Part shown: positions 1 through 12,139 of the stretch, in pieces
How the letters are laid out: each line of letters begins with the position of its first letter
Numbering within the stretch: the first letter of the stretch is position 1
DNA from: Ahaetulla prasina
Lineage: Eukaryota; Chordata; Lepidosauria; Squamata; Colubridae
Assembly (NCBI RefSeq): GCF_028640845.1
Contig: NC_080540.1
Location: forward strand, 276,411,524-276,475,523
DNA length: 64,000 nucleotides
Reading direction: 5' to 3'
Program-made: the position numbers and the translations under genes
Notes under the pieces: model-generated
What the model saw: only the letters and a program-made list of their open reading frames with translations
Told to the model about the DNA's origin: nothing
Database searches by the model: none

Positions 1-2064
1 AAAATTAGATTTTGTTAACACATTTTGTTAACAAAATAAGATTTTTGTAACAAAATTAAATTAAATATTTTGAAAATAATGTGCATTCACTCTGCAAAAT
101 AAAGTCCCTCTGAAGGCATGGGACAAGCCCAAATACTTCGGTATTCTTCATATCTTCTTCATGTCTCCATATCATATACAACATGTCACCACAATTAGCA
201 GTTGTCTGGAACTGGAGAACTAAGTAGTAGCACATTCTGTCCTCATCCATCTGCCAAGGAGGTCAAGGGCCACTGGGGGGACTGTATACCTTTCTTCCCA
301 GAAAGAACATACTAGTAAGAAGAAGACAATCTGGCTCCCTACAGTAGCTAAAGCAAAAGCAGCTGTTGTTGCAAGTTTGCTTATCTCCTCCCTGCCAAAC
401 AGAAAATCAGATCCTATTTTTACAGTGGCTTTGGGGTCAAGAGTAGAAAATCACTTAATTCTTGCTCTCTCCATCAACTGTCCATGAAGGACCACCAACT
501 GCTGCTCAGAGACTAGCTTGGTCTGAATTGGGGGTAAATTATAGCAATAAATTTTGTTGCAAACTTGATGAAATCCTTCCTCCTTCCTCCCTTTCACTTT
601 AATATTTTCTTTACTGTTTTTAAACAGAAGCAAAGTTTTTTGTTTTTTAGCTGATGTAAAGTTTTTTTACGACACAGTTCGTATCTGAAAGGCAAGACGA
701 ACAAATTGTGTTACTCATTTGAAACTGCCTAATTTGCTAGAATGGAATATAAGTTATTAAAGATGTGCAGAGCATACATGTAGAGCTTTACACTTTATTT
801 TTCAGTTGGGAAGAGATATTTTCAAAATACTTGTAACATGTAATTCTGTCTTTTATCAGTGAAAAATAATTTAATAGTGCACTCAATGAAGGCTATGCCT
901 TACACTCTGTATCTTTCAAACACTGTGTACACATCATCTATTATGCTTACGTTGCTTGTTCATGTTGCTCTGAAGTTTATTCTGTTCGTGGTTGTGTTCC
1001 TTCTCCTTGTTTTTTATTTCTCTAATGAGTTTATCAACCATATTTTCATGTTCCTAGGAATTTATTGAAACATTTAAGTCTTTGCAATTGAATTATGTTA
1101 ATATAGTTTTCACTCAATGTACTCCTGCAAATTGCTTTTTTTTAACCAAAATTTTAAATTGGGTTCATCAGGGATTCCTTTAGCGTTGGGATCATTCTGG
1201 CATCCATTGGTCACTTTTAGGTGGTGGGGGCATACCTGAATCCTCTGGTTCCTGGGCATGGGCAGATGGAAAGTGCGATTCTTGGGCTCTCCTCCTGTAC
1301 CTACTAGTAAAACAATCCCTATTTTGGAAAACTGAATCAACCAAAACAAGACCTGACTAAAAGTGATGGGGAATAGGCAATGTGTGTGAGAGAGTGATGG
1401 TGGATGAAAGAGTGGATGAAGAGAAGGAGCTTCTCTTTTCTTTTTGGTTCACAGTGCAATCCTCCTATCAGCGGTGATCTGGGCTTCTTTTGAACATAGG
1501 GCATAGATCTGTCAAAATCTGCCTCCCCCTCCCCATGCTATGTTGAGGAGAAGGAAGTGCTCAATGCCTTCTTCAAATTCCACTCTCTTCAAGAGAGACC
1601 AAGCCAGTCTTAAAGCAACAAAAATCCTCTCACTCCACACAAAAAGAAAACAATTTGCAAACCCTTCCCTTCCATGAGGACATTGCACAAAGAAAGACAA
1701 GTAGCAGGGTGCCACTTTGCAATTCACTGACTCCCTGCTGAAGAGGAAGTAATGATTCAAGTCTTGCTGATGTATGTCTCTTTGATCTGAATTACTAAGG
1801 CTTCTGGGTTCTACAGCCAGAAGAGCTAGGATAAATCCTTTTATAGTGGAATCAATAGGAATGTATGCATTTGTCTGATTGTATTAAAAACAAATCTAAA
1901 TTGTTGTAGAGAAGCAAGTCTTGTTTCCTCTTTATCAATTATGAACAGTTTGCAATCTCAGTATAAAAGCCAGGAGGTAAGGTGCGGCTTCCTGACAATG
2001 GGAAAACAGACTGCCCACAAACTCTGCAGAGTTCTGTCATTGCAAATGAAACCATGATTTGCGT
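1..2064. other. AT-rich non-coding stretch
   Basis: No host exon, RNA gene or recognisable transposon was seen. Short open frames on both strands look random. If the CCDC152 assignment is right, this is intron sequence of that gene. Confidence 0.5.
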
Positions 2065-2924
2065 CAATGGTGGGTTTCAAATTTTTTTACTACCGGTTCT
2101 GTGGGTGTAGCTTGGTGGGTGTGGCAGGGGAAGGATATTACAAAATCTCCATTCCCACTGCATTCCAGGGGAAGAATACTGTAAAATCTCTATTCCCACT
2201 GTTTGAAGAAAACGTCCATCTGGGTTCAGTTCCAAGTGGGGATAAAGACACTGGAAACATGGAGACTGCTTGGAAAGATGATTTAATGGTGGTCAGAATC
2301 ACATGGCTTGAGTTCCTGAACAGAAAAGGGTGATGTGCTGTGTGTGCCCTGGCTTTATGCTCTCGCTAAGCTTTGAACTTCCCAGGGCACAGAAAGAATG
2401 TCCTGATTGGTTGTCAGACTCCCAGGGGGTGGGGATTTTAGCGAGCCTTGCTGGCTGATGTAATCTTCCCGGGTGTCATGTGGTGAGTTTCTGTTGCTAG
2501 ATGGGTCCTATTGTGTTGCAGATGATGGCCCATAGACTAAGGTGGGGGAAATGAGCTTGGCTGAGGCCTTAATGACCCATTGACAAAGGTGTGTGTGGGG
2601 GGGGAGGCAGGAAGCTGCAGGGAGCTGCTTTGTCCTTAAAACATGTTATTTCTCATCTCTATTTCTCATCCAGGGAAATATATTCTGCCTTTTTAATATT
2701 TTCTAAAATATTTCATTCTTCTAGGAGGGGGGTGGGTGCTAACTTCCTACACCACCCCACTCCAGGGGAAGGTTACTGGAAATTTCCCATTTCCTCTCAA
2801 TCAGCTGGGACTCAGGAGGCAGAGAATAGATGGGGGCAGGGCCAGTCAGAATTTTTACTACCAGTTCTCCGAACTACTCAAAATTTCCTCCACCGGTTCT
2901 TCAGAACTGGTCAGAACCTGCTGA
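2065..2924 (-). mobile_element. hAT-type MITE split by a probable solo LTR
   Basis: Two parts (2065-2199 and 2752-2924) are complementary portions of the same family as the elements at 10796-11125 and 21579-21873. The terminal repeat CAATGGTGGGTTTCA is present on the left. Body blocks TACTACCGGTTCTGTGGG, CCCACTCCAGGGGAAGG and CAGAACTGGTCAGAACCTGC follow in consensus order. The right terminus is missing. Confidence 0.75.
2200..2751. mobile_element. Probable solo LTR inside the hAT MITE
   Basis: The insert starts TGTTTGAAG and ends CTTCCTACA (TG...CA) and is flanked on both sides by CCAC, a 4-bp target duplication. Removing it restores the MITE body without a gap. It has no coding capacity. 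Its structure fits an LTR left by recombination between retrovirus-like or Gypsy-like LTRs; the family is not assigned. Confidence 0.55.
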
Positions 2925-3469
2925 TGTGTGTGTATGTGTATGATTTCAGAAATACTTGCAGCTCACCCAGAAATAAATTCACTCAGCCCCTTCAATGTTC
3001 TAATAAAATAATTTTCCAAGGCTGTTTAACCGGAAATTGGACATACAAACATTATGCTTTAGTGGTAAAGGGCAAGTTTTCTTTTCTAAACAGCAAAGAT
3101 GTTTGTATTTATGCAAATCATAATTGCCTTAAATGGCATAAAATGTAACATGCAAATTTTACCAATTTAAAATGTAGTATAATATATTGTTGCTCTTATG
3201 CACTTGCAAATAATTGTTCCACTCCAGTTACAACTCCTGGAAACTTTCAGGAGCAAGTATAAAATTGCCAGAAGACAAGGCTGGCTTTTAAAATTTTTAT
3301 TGTGAGCCGCAAATAAAACATTGAATTTTAATCCAACAATCTAATATGCTTGTATTTAAATCATTAATGAACAATAAGGAAGATAGTAATGATTACTATA
3401 AAAATCAGAAAATCATCTAAAGACTCTAGAAATCAGAAACAAGGGGTTTTGAAAACAGAGTGTTCCTAC

Positions 3470-3534
3470 CTTTTCATGAGTCTTCAATTTCTCTTTTAAA
3501 ATCTGGACTGTGTTTTCGAGCTTCTCATTTTCAT
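3470..3534 (-). CDS. CCDC152: CCDC152 coding exon
   Basis: 65 bp encoding DENEKLENTVQILKEKLK and then THEK. Acceptor ttatatag|ATGAAA, donor GAAAAG|gtagga. It ends in phase 0. The following exon should begin with the EYKNN-like segment of the family but was not seen in 1-3469. Confidence 0.86.
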
Positions 3535-6500
3535 CTATATAAGGATAATAACATTACAAAATAAGAGTGATAAATAAATTTCCAACTATTCTGAACTCTA
3601 AAAAAAATGAAAGGATCCTTGACTTGAACATCACTGATTTAAAACTATATCTAAATTAAGGGGTTCTTGCATAAGAAAACAAGAGAAGAAAAGGACTTTA
3701 AAAAATCCTGAATATTTTCATTCTCATATTTTCCCTCAACTGGATATGCTGGCAAAATTGATAAGTACTGCCATAAAAGTATAATATTTTTACTTGTTTT
3801 TATGTAGTAGAAATCTGGGAAAGGACTTGCAAATCAGAGAGTGACAATCAAATTCTCTGAAAATATTTAAGAAGCAACTTATTCTCTGAAGGATGGTTTA
3901 GATAGGAAAGATGCTTCTCGTGAAAAACATTCTGCCTTTGCTGTACTGAAAAATTGTGCATGGTTTGTGTTTTTTTTTTCTTCAAGGGTCAGCCATAAAT
4001 TCTTCTGACTATACAGGTAGTCCTTGACTTATGACCACAGTTGTGACCAGAATTTCCATCATAAGTCGTTGCAGTTCTAAATAGTCACCATGAGATTGAA
4101 TGCAATTTTATGACCATTTTTACAACAGTCCTTAAAGCAATTGAACTTTCCCAACAGATGTTTTTGCTGGAAACAAGTAAAAAAGTGCACAAATTATGAT
4201 CATGTGACCTTAGGATGCTGTAATTGTTTGTAAATATGAGCCGGTTACCAAGTACACAAATTGTGATCATGTGACTCTGGGGGCGCTGTGATAGTTGTAA
4301 GGGTGACCAGGGTTTGTAAACCACTTTTTCCAGGCCATTATAACTTTGAACTTTCGTTAAATAAATGGTTTTAAGTCAAAGACTACCTGTACAGGATCTC
4401 CCTCTCAACCAAGAAAAATAACATTCTATGAAATCACATTGCACTTCTTTACCTCTCAGATTATATTGGTCCTCTATAGTTTGTTGAAGACCTTTAATCA
4501 CATTCTGGAATGTAGCACAGTCTTTTAAAAAGAAAAGAAGAAAAGAAATGAATATATTTATTTTTAAGTTATTGTTATTTTGATAATTATACTAATCTTT
4601 AAAAATTATTGCAATGAGGCATACATGCTTCCAAGATGGGTATAATGTAAGAAAACCAAATTTGATATTTGAACTATCATTTTTTCTATTTTAAATTTGC
4701 TTATTTAAGTATCAGCAATTGTACTTAAAATGGTATATTATCATATTCCGACTGTCTTGCAGTTGCAAATAGTGACCACAAGATGGACCTCTGGTATCCT
4801 TAATTTTCAGACCATTTACTCATAACAATTTTAAAATGAAAATATGAAATACCGCTTCTTAAGAGTTCAGGGAATACAAATGTAGAGAATTTGAAGCCAC
4901 ATTATATTTTTCCATTCTGGAGAGATCTAAAAATGCCTAAGAATTTTTATTAAGGAAAAAGTATCACATGTTTGAATCTTCAATTAAATATTTTAATGTT
5001 TCTGTTCCTTCTTCAGCCTTGGGCTTGCCTTGCATTTATAGCTGCCAAAGTGAAGTTCAAGTAAAGCAATAACTGCTACATCTTGGAACAATCCATTCAT
5101 TATCTCAGTTTCCTTTATATAATTATTTATATAATGGAAAACCACTTTTGAAAAACATAGCCAAGAAGAAGACTGCCTGGACAAGTCCCTGCAGTCTCTG
5201 AGAATTGGGCATGACTGAATGGAAGAAAAAGAAAAGCATGATTATGACAGCAGTTCCATGTCTAAAGATTTAAAGCTTAGTTACTGTGACTCTTTTCATT
5301 CACCTGCTAGCAATATCTAGAGCCATTCTAAAGTGGCAGTGAACTTCATTCCTCAAAGGATCCAATTGCTTTCCAATTTTAAATAGTGAAAATGTATGGG
5401 GAAGTGATCTTCCCACTACAAAAGCCCTATGCTTTGAATGCCAGCTCCTTTGGCGCTGGTGCAATAACAAATTCCTTGCCACTAGCCAGAATATTGGGGC
5501 TGCTCTGCTGTTGGACTATCTTCATTACACAAAGATAGTATCCACACACACATTTTATGGGTTCCAACACATGTCTGGTAGTAAACACCGCCAAGGAAAT
5601 GAATGCTTACCTTGTTTAGCCATATCTTCCCTTGACTGGCTAATTGTCATCAATTTATTTGTTTTGTCCAACTCAAGATTCAGAAGATGATTTTTTCCAT
5701 GAAGTTCTGATATTTTCTGTAGGAAATTATTTGAATTCCAAATGAAACCTTTTGTTTGAAGTATTCTTCCCAGTTCCTCAATTATTCTGACAGAAAATCT
5801 TTTTAAAAAAATACAAGCTGAACGTTTGCTGATATTTGGTCAAGCATTAGAAATCTGAAAGCATGACCCTTAAAAAAAAGCAGAATGATCTTGGATGTGC
5901 TTCATAGAGAATGAGTGACTGATTTCATAGCTATTCTGAAACTGAATACTGATTGAATAAAACACTAATAAAATTTGTTATCTGATTATTGGGATTCAGG
6001 AAAGGGATTTTGTTAGCACTTTTCCAGAGATTATTTTTGGAAAAATGGAGCGTCCCTTATGAAGCTAAATTATCCATATTTTCTATTGACCTGTGGGTTT
6101 TCCCCCTGAAGATTAACTCATTATATTAAAAAGAAAAAATTAAGTGAAAAAAATAGCTCCATAATATCAAGAGAAAACAATTAGATTCAGTCTATGACAG
6201 ACATTGGGGAAATCACTGTTTCTACTTTAAATTAAAAAAGCATTTTCAGTTGAAAACTTAATTGATTTGAAGAGCTGAATCTCCTAAATGAGATAAGAGC
6301 TTAAACAATGCCTTATTGCATCTACTTCATATTTTCCAAGTTTAATTATCAAGAGTTCTATTCCACTGCATAACCAGACCCATAAAGAAAGGGACTTCAA
6401 AGGCATAGTGAAAGAAAATATTTATATATTTAATTTATATGCCACACATCTTGCTATCCAAAATGACAACTCTTAGTGAGTTGCTAACTTTCTAGGTAAA

Positions 6501-6610
6501 CATTTAAGAATTTGGGTATATTATTGTTTTTCTGTTTGCTCTTTTACCATTTCTATATGTGAGAAGTCCTCTAAAAGTTTGTCAAGATTCACCACACTGG
6601 TTTTCTTCAT
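3470..6610 (-). CDS. CCDC152: CCDC152, four 5' coding exons (3' part outside window)
   Basis: Small coiled-coil protein of unknown function encoded next to GHR in vertebrates. Exons read 6610-6548, 5716-5611, 4521-4453 and 3534-3470, all with GT-AG borders and consistent phases, giving about 101 codons. Recognisable segments are VVNLDKLLEDFSHIE, GKNHLLNLELDKTNKL, CATFQNVIKGLQQTIE and ENEKLENTVQILKEKLK, which align with human CCDC152 in order. Heptad-like Leu/Ile spacing supports a coiled coil. The start chosen is ATG at 6610-6608. The frame stays open upstream to a possible acceptor at 6635, so an earlier start in another exon is possible. Position and strand relative to GHR match the conserved GHR-CCDC152 order. 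The C-terminal exons were not found and probably lie below position 1. Confidence 0.87.
4014..4389. mobile_element. Tc/mariner-like MITE
   Basis: The ends are inverted repeats (CAGGTAGTCCTTGACTTA and TAAGTCAAAGACTACCTG), flanked by TA on each side. The 376-bp body contains repeated GATCATGTGAC and TTATGACC motifs and no frame. It lies in the intron between CCDC152 exons. Further copies of the family are at 33528-34016 and 46002-49779. Confidence 0.8.
4453..4521 (-). CDS. CCDC152: CCDC152 coding exon
   Basis: 69 bp encoding DCATFQNVIKGLQQTIEDQ and then YNLR. It is the clearest match to the human protein (CATLHNIIKGLQQTIE). Acceptor tttaaaag|ACTGTG, donor CTGAGAG|gtaaag. Confidence 0.9.
4522..5610 (-). 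other. CCDC152 intron, no other feature seen
   Basis: AT-rich intron sequence between two assigned exons. No repeat family was recognised. Confidence 0.6.
5611..5716 (-). CDS. CCDC152: CCDC152 coding exon
   Basis: 106 bp encoding KISELHGKNHLLNLELDKT and then NKLMTISQSREDMAKQ. Acceptor tttcctacag|AAAATATC, donor ACAAG|gtaagc. It begins in phase 0 and ends in phase 1, matching the next exon. Confidence 0.86.
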
Positions 6611-6634
6611 GTTGCAAGATTGCTTCACAGTTTG
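6548..6634 (-). CDS. CCDC152: CCDC152 exon with probable start codon
   Basis: 87 bp, in frame throughout: QTVKQSCN before MKKTSVVNLDKLLEDFSHIEM. Acceptor atatacag|CAAACT, donor GAAATG|gtaaaa. The SCNMKK stretch resembles the human N-terminus just before MKK. Human has an upstream Met a few residues earlier; here the equivalent Met is absent from this exon. Confidence 0.8.
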
Positions 6635-8633
6635 CTGTATATCAAAGAAAAATATGTAATATGTATACATTTAGTTATCTTAAGCATAATGGTCTACTCC
6701 TTTGTCATGTGAGAAGCAATTTCCATGGGGAGAAATAGCATTTTTTTTAACATGGTAAGAAGTGCCATAGTTAAAATGTAAAGCACATAGCAGTGGCTGC
6801 ATTCTGTGATCTGCATGCACAAATGTTACAGCCATTTTTGTAGACAAGGCCATGAACTGTATTCAGCAATGCTTAATCTTAAATTGTTAAATATGTTAAC
6901 AATATTGCTATATTGTACGTATGTTTAAGATTTCTATCTTAGACTTAGAAAATGTCATGTTTGGGTTAAATAGTTCTGTTTGTATAATTTCAGTTTGCTT
7001 ATATACTGTTGATATTTTAAGCTCTTCCCAGTTATAAATTCATCAGTGTATTTTTATTTATTAAATTTATATGCCAGACATCTTATTATTGAAACATCTC
7101 TACTTATGTTACTTGTCAAGTCTGTCTTGTATCATGCTAAAACAAAGTGTTGTTCCTCAGAATTTGTTGAAAGATATAGTTTAAACACTATATGTACTAG
7201 TTCCATGGTAGGTATACATAGTCAAGATAATTTTTTATGCAGAAGAGCTTTCCCAGGGAGAAAATATTAAAACGCAATGCTGCTTTGAGCATTGATATTT
7301 TCTCTGATTTGGCTATGACTAGCTATGCAAAGCCGGTTTTGTTAAAGTAACTGAAATTTGGACAGTTGTAAATAACATTTTCAGTCAGTAATAATTTTGC
7401 CTTTAGGGAACCAAAAAAAATGGCAGTTTTTTTTTGGTAAACTTATCTGTTATTTTTGTGTGTTTATAACATTACAGATTGCAATGTATTGTGCCATTCT
7501 TATCTTTTAACTGCAGGCTAGGCTGTTGTAGAAAAGTTCCCAAGTCCCCATCTAGCATTTAGTCAACATTGGTAAATTATTACATTTCTTGAATAACATC
7601 TTATATAATATAGGCATTGCTTTTTTCTCTACTGTGAGCTGCTTTCTAAGTATCTAGGCCTTGAAAGCAGGATATAAACCTACAGTATTGATAAATATGT
7701 TTAAAAATTAAAACAGTAAAAGAGGAACAAAAATGTTCACCAATTTTTATGTATCTTGGGGAAATGGTGTGTCACTTCAAAGTTACGTTTTAAAATTAAA
7801 TTAAAATTGCACTTAAGCTGAGGGGGAAATGGTGGGTGCGAGGGATAATTCTGTGAGAGAAAGACATGTATCTCTCTCTAGATGCATCACTATTTTTTGT
7901 ACTTATCCCTGAAAAAAATAGTTGGAGATTATGTTTAATTTCATTCGTAAATAAAGAAATTATGCCTTGTCCCTGCTGGTTTTTATTATTAAAATATCTT
8001 GAAGGAAGAAGAGCAGGCCAAGTCTATTATTTATCCATTAGTTGGCAACCCCGTCTCTGAAGGAAAGTATCTGAACATATATTTGAAGTGAATGGAAAAT
8101 AAGTTGATGATATGAGCCATAGGGTGCACAGTGAGGACCTGTGTACATTAAGAGTGAAGGCAAGAGGCTCTGAAGGCCGAATAGGTTTTTAATCTTTATG
8201 TGGCATCATAAAGTGGCACACAAACCAGCGATAGAAACCATCCTGAAACTGAACTTTCTGGCAAGGAAAGATCCAGCCTAGAATACGGATTTATGGAACA
8301 TACCACCCATCATCCAGAATGGGGGGGGGGGACACATACACACACTTTGTTTTCCCTGTGCTGTCCCAATGGTTGAATGACCCACGTAGTGAAATGTCCC
8401 AGGATTTGGGGAGATCCTTCTGCAGTTTTCGTAGGGGAATTAAATAAACTGAGTCTTCTCTGGAAGCAACCTTGTGCTCATGCAGAGAAGGTGGCATAGG
8501 GCAAGTAATAAGCAAAAGAAATATTGCAGAAAAATTTCCCCACTGCTCTTTTGGAAGAAAAAGGAAGTGATTGTATAACCAAGGGAAGGTTCTGGCCAGA
8601 AACCTATATTAATTAAAATGATTAATTTATATA
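6635..8633. other. AT-rich non-coding stretch
   Basis: Presumed 5' intron of CCDC152. A weak L2-like 3' end may lie near 7630-7700 (CTGTGAGCTGC ... GGATATAAACC). Nothing else was recognised. Confidence 0.4.
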
Positions 8634-8722
8634 ATTTCCTTTCCTTTCCTTTCCCTTCCTTCCCCTCTCCTCTCCTCCTTTCCCTTCCCTTCCCTCTCCT
8701 CTCTTCTCCTTTCCTTTCTTTA
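8634..8722. repeat. Polypyrimidine tract (TTTCC-rich)
   Basis: About 90 bases of almost pure C and T on the plus strand, built from CCTTT and CCTCT units. The purine-pyrimidine asymmetry could allow triplex DNA. Open frames here are low-complexity artefacts. Confidence 0.85.
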
Positions 8723-9277
8723 TCAAGCAAAAGAATTATAATATTTGCAGATGGTGGGAAACTGTCTGTTAGAGGCCTACCAGCTGTACAGTTATTAAAA
8801 ACCCGGAAGCACTGCTAGATGAAGAAAATGTGACTATATTTGAGTAGAGGAATAAATTATATTTATTAATGGACTTTAGGGCAAAGACCAAGGCTCCAAA
8901 TTTAACCGCTAATTTTTCAAAAAGTGTTAACCGCATGTGTTAACTGATTCATAAATTAGATAAAACAGAATAGGAGTATACAGCATTCTAAACACCAAAA
9001 TACAATTGTGGTGTTTATGCTACCAAAATAAATTTATAACCTAAGCAAAATATAAATTTTAATTTATTTATATTAACTTATTATTAATATAGAAACAGAA
9101 AATTGAAAGCAGAAAAAGAACCAGTGGTCCATTGAATTTTCCCTTTGAGTTTTTGTTTTTCTTTTCTTTTTAATTATTTTTATTATTCATTTTTATCTTC
9201 TTCTTATTATTAATAATACAGTATTTTTATGTGTTCCTTATTGGTTCATCACACAGAAAGTCAAATATTCTACCTAT

Positions 9278-9400
9278 CGAGTCAGAGCTGAAGAAGCTTC
9301 TTGAATGAGAAGCGAAGCATCTTTAAGGAAAAAGAAAAGTCCAGTTGCCTTTTGAAAAAGCACTTTTGGGACACCTATCGAATCCTTCCCAAGGACCTAG
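9278..9400 (+). ncRNA. Decayed hammerhead-ribozyme-like motif with flanking repeat
   Basis: CTGAAGA (9288-9294) is followed by stem II GCTTCT/AGAAGC (9296-9301 with 9308-9313) with a six-base loop, then GAAG where an active core has GAAA, then CATC. This is the order of a minimal hammerhead core (CUGANGA, helix II, GAAA). The flanking GTCCAGTTGCC... block is a widespread vertebrate repeat. Penelope-like elements are known to carry such motifs, and this is probably a remnant of one. The altered last core base suggests it is inactive. Confidence 0.5.
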
Positions 9401-9634
9401 GATTGGCAGATTTTATTTTGTTTGTTTTATTTTATGTATTTATTTATTTTTAATTTTCGTTGGATGATAGACATTCATTTATCACAAGCATGTTTGAACT
9501 CACTTGCTGAGTTTAAAATTTTAATATAGTAATAACAAATACATTATGTTATGGCTTTAATGTGATTTTTTTCACAAAATATTCTAAGACAAAAATTACA
9601 AACTACCACAAACTACCAAACCTACTTTAGCTTA

Positions 9635-9800
9635 GAATCATAAAAATAGGGCTGGAAGAGATATTGGAGGTCTTCTAGTCCAACCCCTTGCCTAAGGCAG
9701 GAGACCTTATACCAATATATGATCCTGAACAAATGGTTGCCCAATCTTTTCTTACAAAACCTTCATTGATGGACCACCCACTATTCTAGGAGCTTAGTTT
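9635..9800 (-). mobile_element. CR1 LINE 3' end fragment
   Basis: Plus-strand text GGCTGGAAGAGATATTGG ... CTAGTCCAACCCCTTGCC is the reverse complement of the CR1 3' end. It is decayed and 5'-truncated. Confidence 0.7.
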
Positions 9801-10795
9801 AATGCCTTTTGGGAACCCAACTAGGGTATCCAGGCAAGGCGGTAGCAGGGCAAAAAAATCTAGATGATCAAAGCCCCAACTGTTTAGATATGTTGTACAT
9901 GCATAAAAAAGGCTGTGGCATTGATCGCACAAACATGGCTTCCATCTTGACTCTTTGACTCCACTCCCAACAAGTGATCCTCTTCATCATGACAATGTTC
10001 AAGCAGTATTTTGTCAAATATTTTAATTTTTCCTTTCTTTTACAATTGCACCTTCATCCCCGCACAAAGGGGCACTTGCAGGGAAAGGTTTTAAAGTCAA
10101 GATGCAACCACAACAGGCCAATTGAAGCTCCATAGAGTGTTTATTTGCATTGCACAATGTGCTTTTAAAAAGGACAGGGTTTCAATTACGCAGTCATAGC
10201 GGCCATTTGAGTTTTTTGACCTTTCCTGCAGACACCCTTGCCATCACCAATGTCTAACATTGCCCATTGGCATCATATGCACATGCATTTTCTCTCTTTA
10301 GGCACAGTCAGATATTGAGCGGATTCAGAATGGAAACAATCTATTCATAAATGAGGAAACTATAACACAGGGAAGAAGATTGCATGATGCATGGATGCCT
10401 CCTGAAATAAGTACCAATGGAAAACATGACAAGCAGAGAATAGGAGCAGGGGAAAATAAATAACTCTTGCATGTATGAGGATATGTGAGAAGGCATTGTA
10501 AAACATAGAGATCATGTTTTTAATACAGTGTAATGGTTTGCTGACTTCAAGTCTTCTGTGTTTATGTATTGCGTATTGTCTTATGGCCTCAAGTCACCAC
10601 CTAATAGGTAATCAGCTCTAAATTATGGAGGTTTTCTCAAAGCCTAGGAACTGTCAGTTACCATCACAGTTACTAATTCTACTTTCAATGATCCGAGTGC
10701 GACATTTGTACTCAAAACTACTCATTAGGTTAGCTGGCTAATTGGGTGGTGTTTTTTTTTTTTTTGCATTCTTAGCACAAGAAAAGGGAATAGAG

Positions 10796-11125
10796 CAGAG
10801 GTGGGTTTCAGCAGGTTCTGACCAGTTCTGGAGAATTGGTAGCAAAAATTTTGAGTAGTTTGGAGAACCAGTAGTAAAAATTCTGACTGGCCCCACACCC
10901 ATCTATTCTCTGCCTCCTGAGTCCCAGCTGATTGGGAGGAAATGGGGATTTTGCTGTAACCTTCCTCTGGATTGGGGAGGGAATGGAGATTTTATAGTAT
11001 CCTTCTTTTGGAATGGGGTGGAAATGGAAATTTTACAGTATCCTTCCCCTGCCAAACCCACCAAGCCATGCCCACCAAGCCATGACGACAGAACCGGTAG
11101 TAAAATTTTTTGAAACCCATCACTG
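10796..11125 (+). mobile_element. hAT-type MITE, complete
   Basis: A 330-bp element with inverted ends CAGAGGTGGGTTTCA and TGAAACCCATCACTG, flanked by perfect 8-bp duplications GAATAGAG (10788-10795 and 11126-11133). There is no coding capacity. The 8-bp duplication and the CA..TG ends point to the hAT superfamily. Confidence 0.85.
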
Positions 11126-11133
11126 GAATAGAG

Positions 11134-11356
11134 GTGCAGTTTGGTTTAGTGGTTAAGGCACCGAGCTAAAAACTGGGAGACTGAATTCTAATTCTGCCTT
11201 AGGCATGAAAGCTGGCTGGATGACTTTGTACCAGGCACGCTGTCTCAGCTGAACTCACCTCACAGGGTTGTTAGTGTGGGGAAAATAGGAGGAAGGTATA
11301 TTAGTATGCTCGCCACCTTGACTTATTTATATAAATAATAAAGGTGGGGTAAAAGA
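11134..11356 (+). mobile_element. Sauria SINE
   Basis: tRNA-like head GTTTAGTGGTTAAGGCACC, then GCCTTAGGCATGAAAGC, CCTCACAGGGTTGTT, GGGGAAAATAGGAGG, and a tail resembling TATTTATATAAATAATAAAGG. This is the squamate SINE mobilised by BovB LINEs. It begins directly at the target duplication of the hAT MITE. Confidence 0.88.
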
Positions 11357-12139
11357 AGGAAAAAAGCTTGAATTTTCTCCAAATTTGAAAGAAATGAAAG
11401 AAGAATCAGCTGTTTTTTGTTGTAAGAGAAAGAGTGGATGAAAGTTTACTTCCTAAAGTACACCATTTATTGATTCAATCATTATAATAATAAGTATTCA
11501 CAGCAAAAAACGTCCCCCAATCCTTATAGTTTGCTTTTTTAAAACCAGAGGACCATTAACTGTGCTCATTACAATACATGTTTGCAAGCCTAAGAAATTA
11601 ATGCTATATTTTAATACTTGGAAATATTAAACGATACCAGAAGCAACTTCGCTAGGTTCAGGTTCAGGATTGATTAATTTAATGAATTCTAGGGAACAAA
11701 TTTAATGAGTGCTAACCAGAGATTTTAATGACAAAGAACACAGAGATTAGATATTCCAAATGGCTGTTTACTTGCTGTTTTAACTCCTGATATTGATAGA
11801 AACTGCTCCCTGATTTGTACAGAAACAATTATTTTAGCAAAAATAACAAAGACCTTTTTTTTTTCATTTTTAGCAGAAATCTGAGGGTTCTATCTATTTA
11901 TTTAGAGTCAAGATTGTTGTCAGAAAGGAAGACATCCATATACCTGGAATTCACTAGGCTGTTTCTAAGTCACAAAACAGAAAGAAATTACCGTACTAAT
12001 TCAAGCAACAAACCTCTGGTTATGCTTCTGTTACACGTAAGCCTTAGTAATATATTGTATTACATGGATCAATATTTTCCCAAATTCTAATTAAAAATAC
12101 GAGACTAATTTTTAAACTGTACTTTTGCTATTCAGTACA

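Noticed and set aside
2591..3148. 185-residue plus-strand frame
   Set aside because: It spans the LTR, MITE and unrelated DNA and has no splice or domain support.
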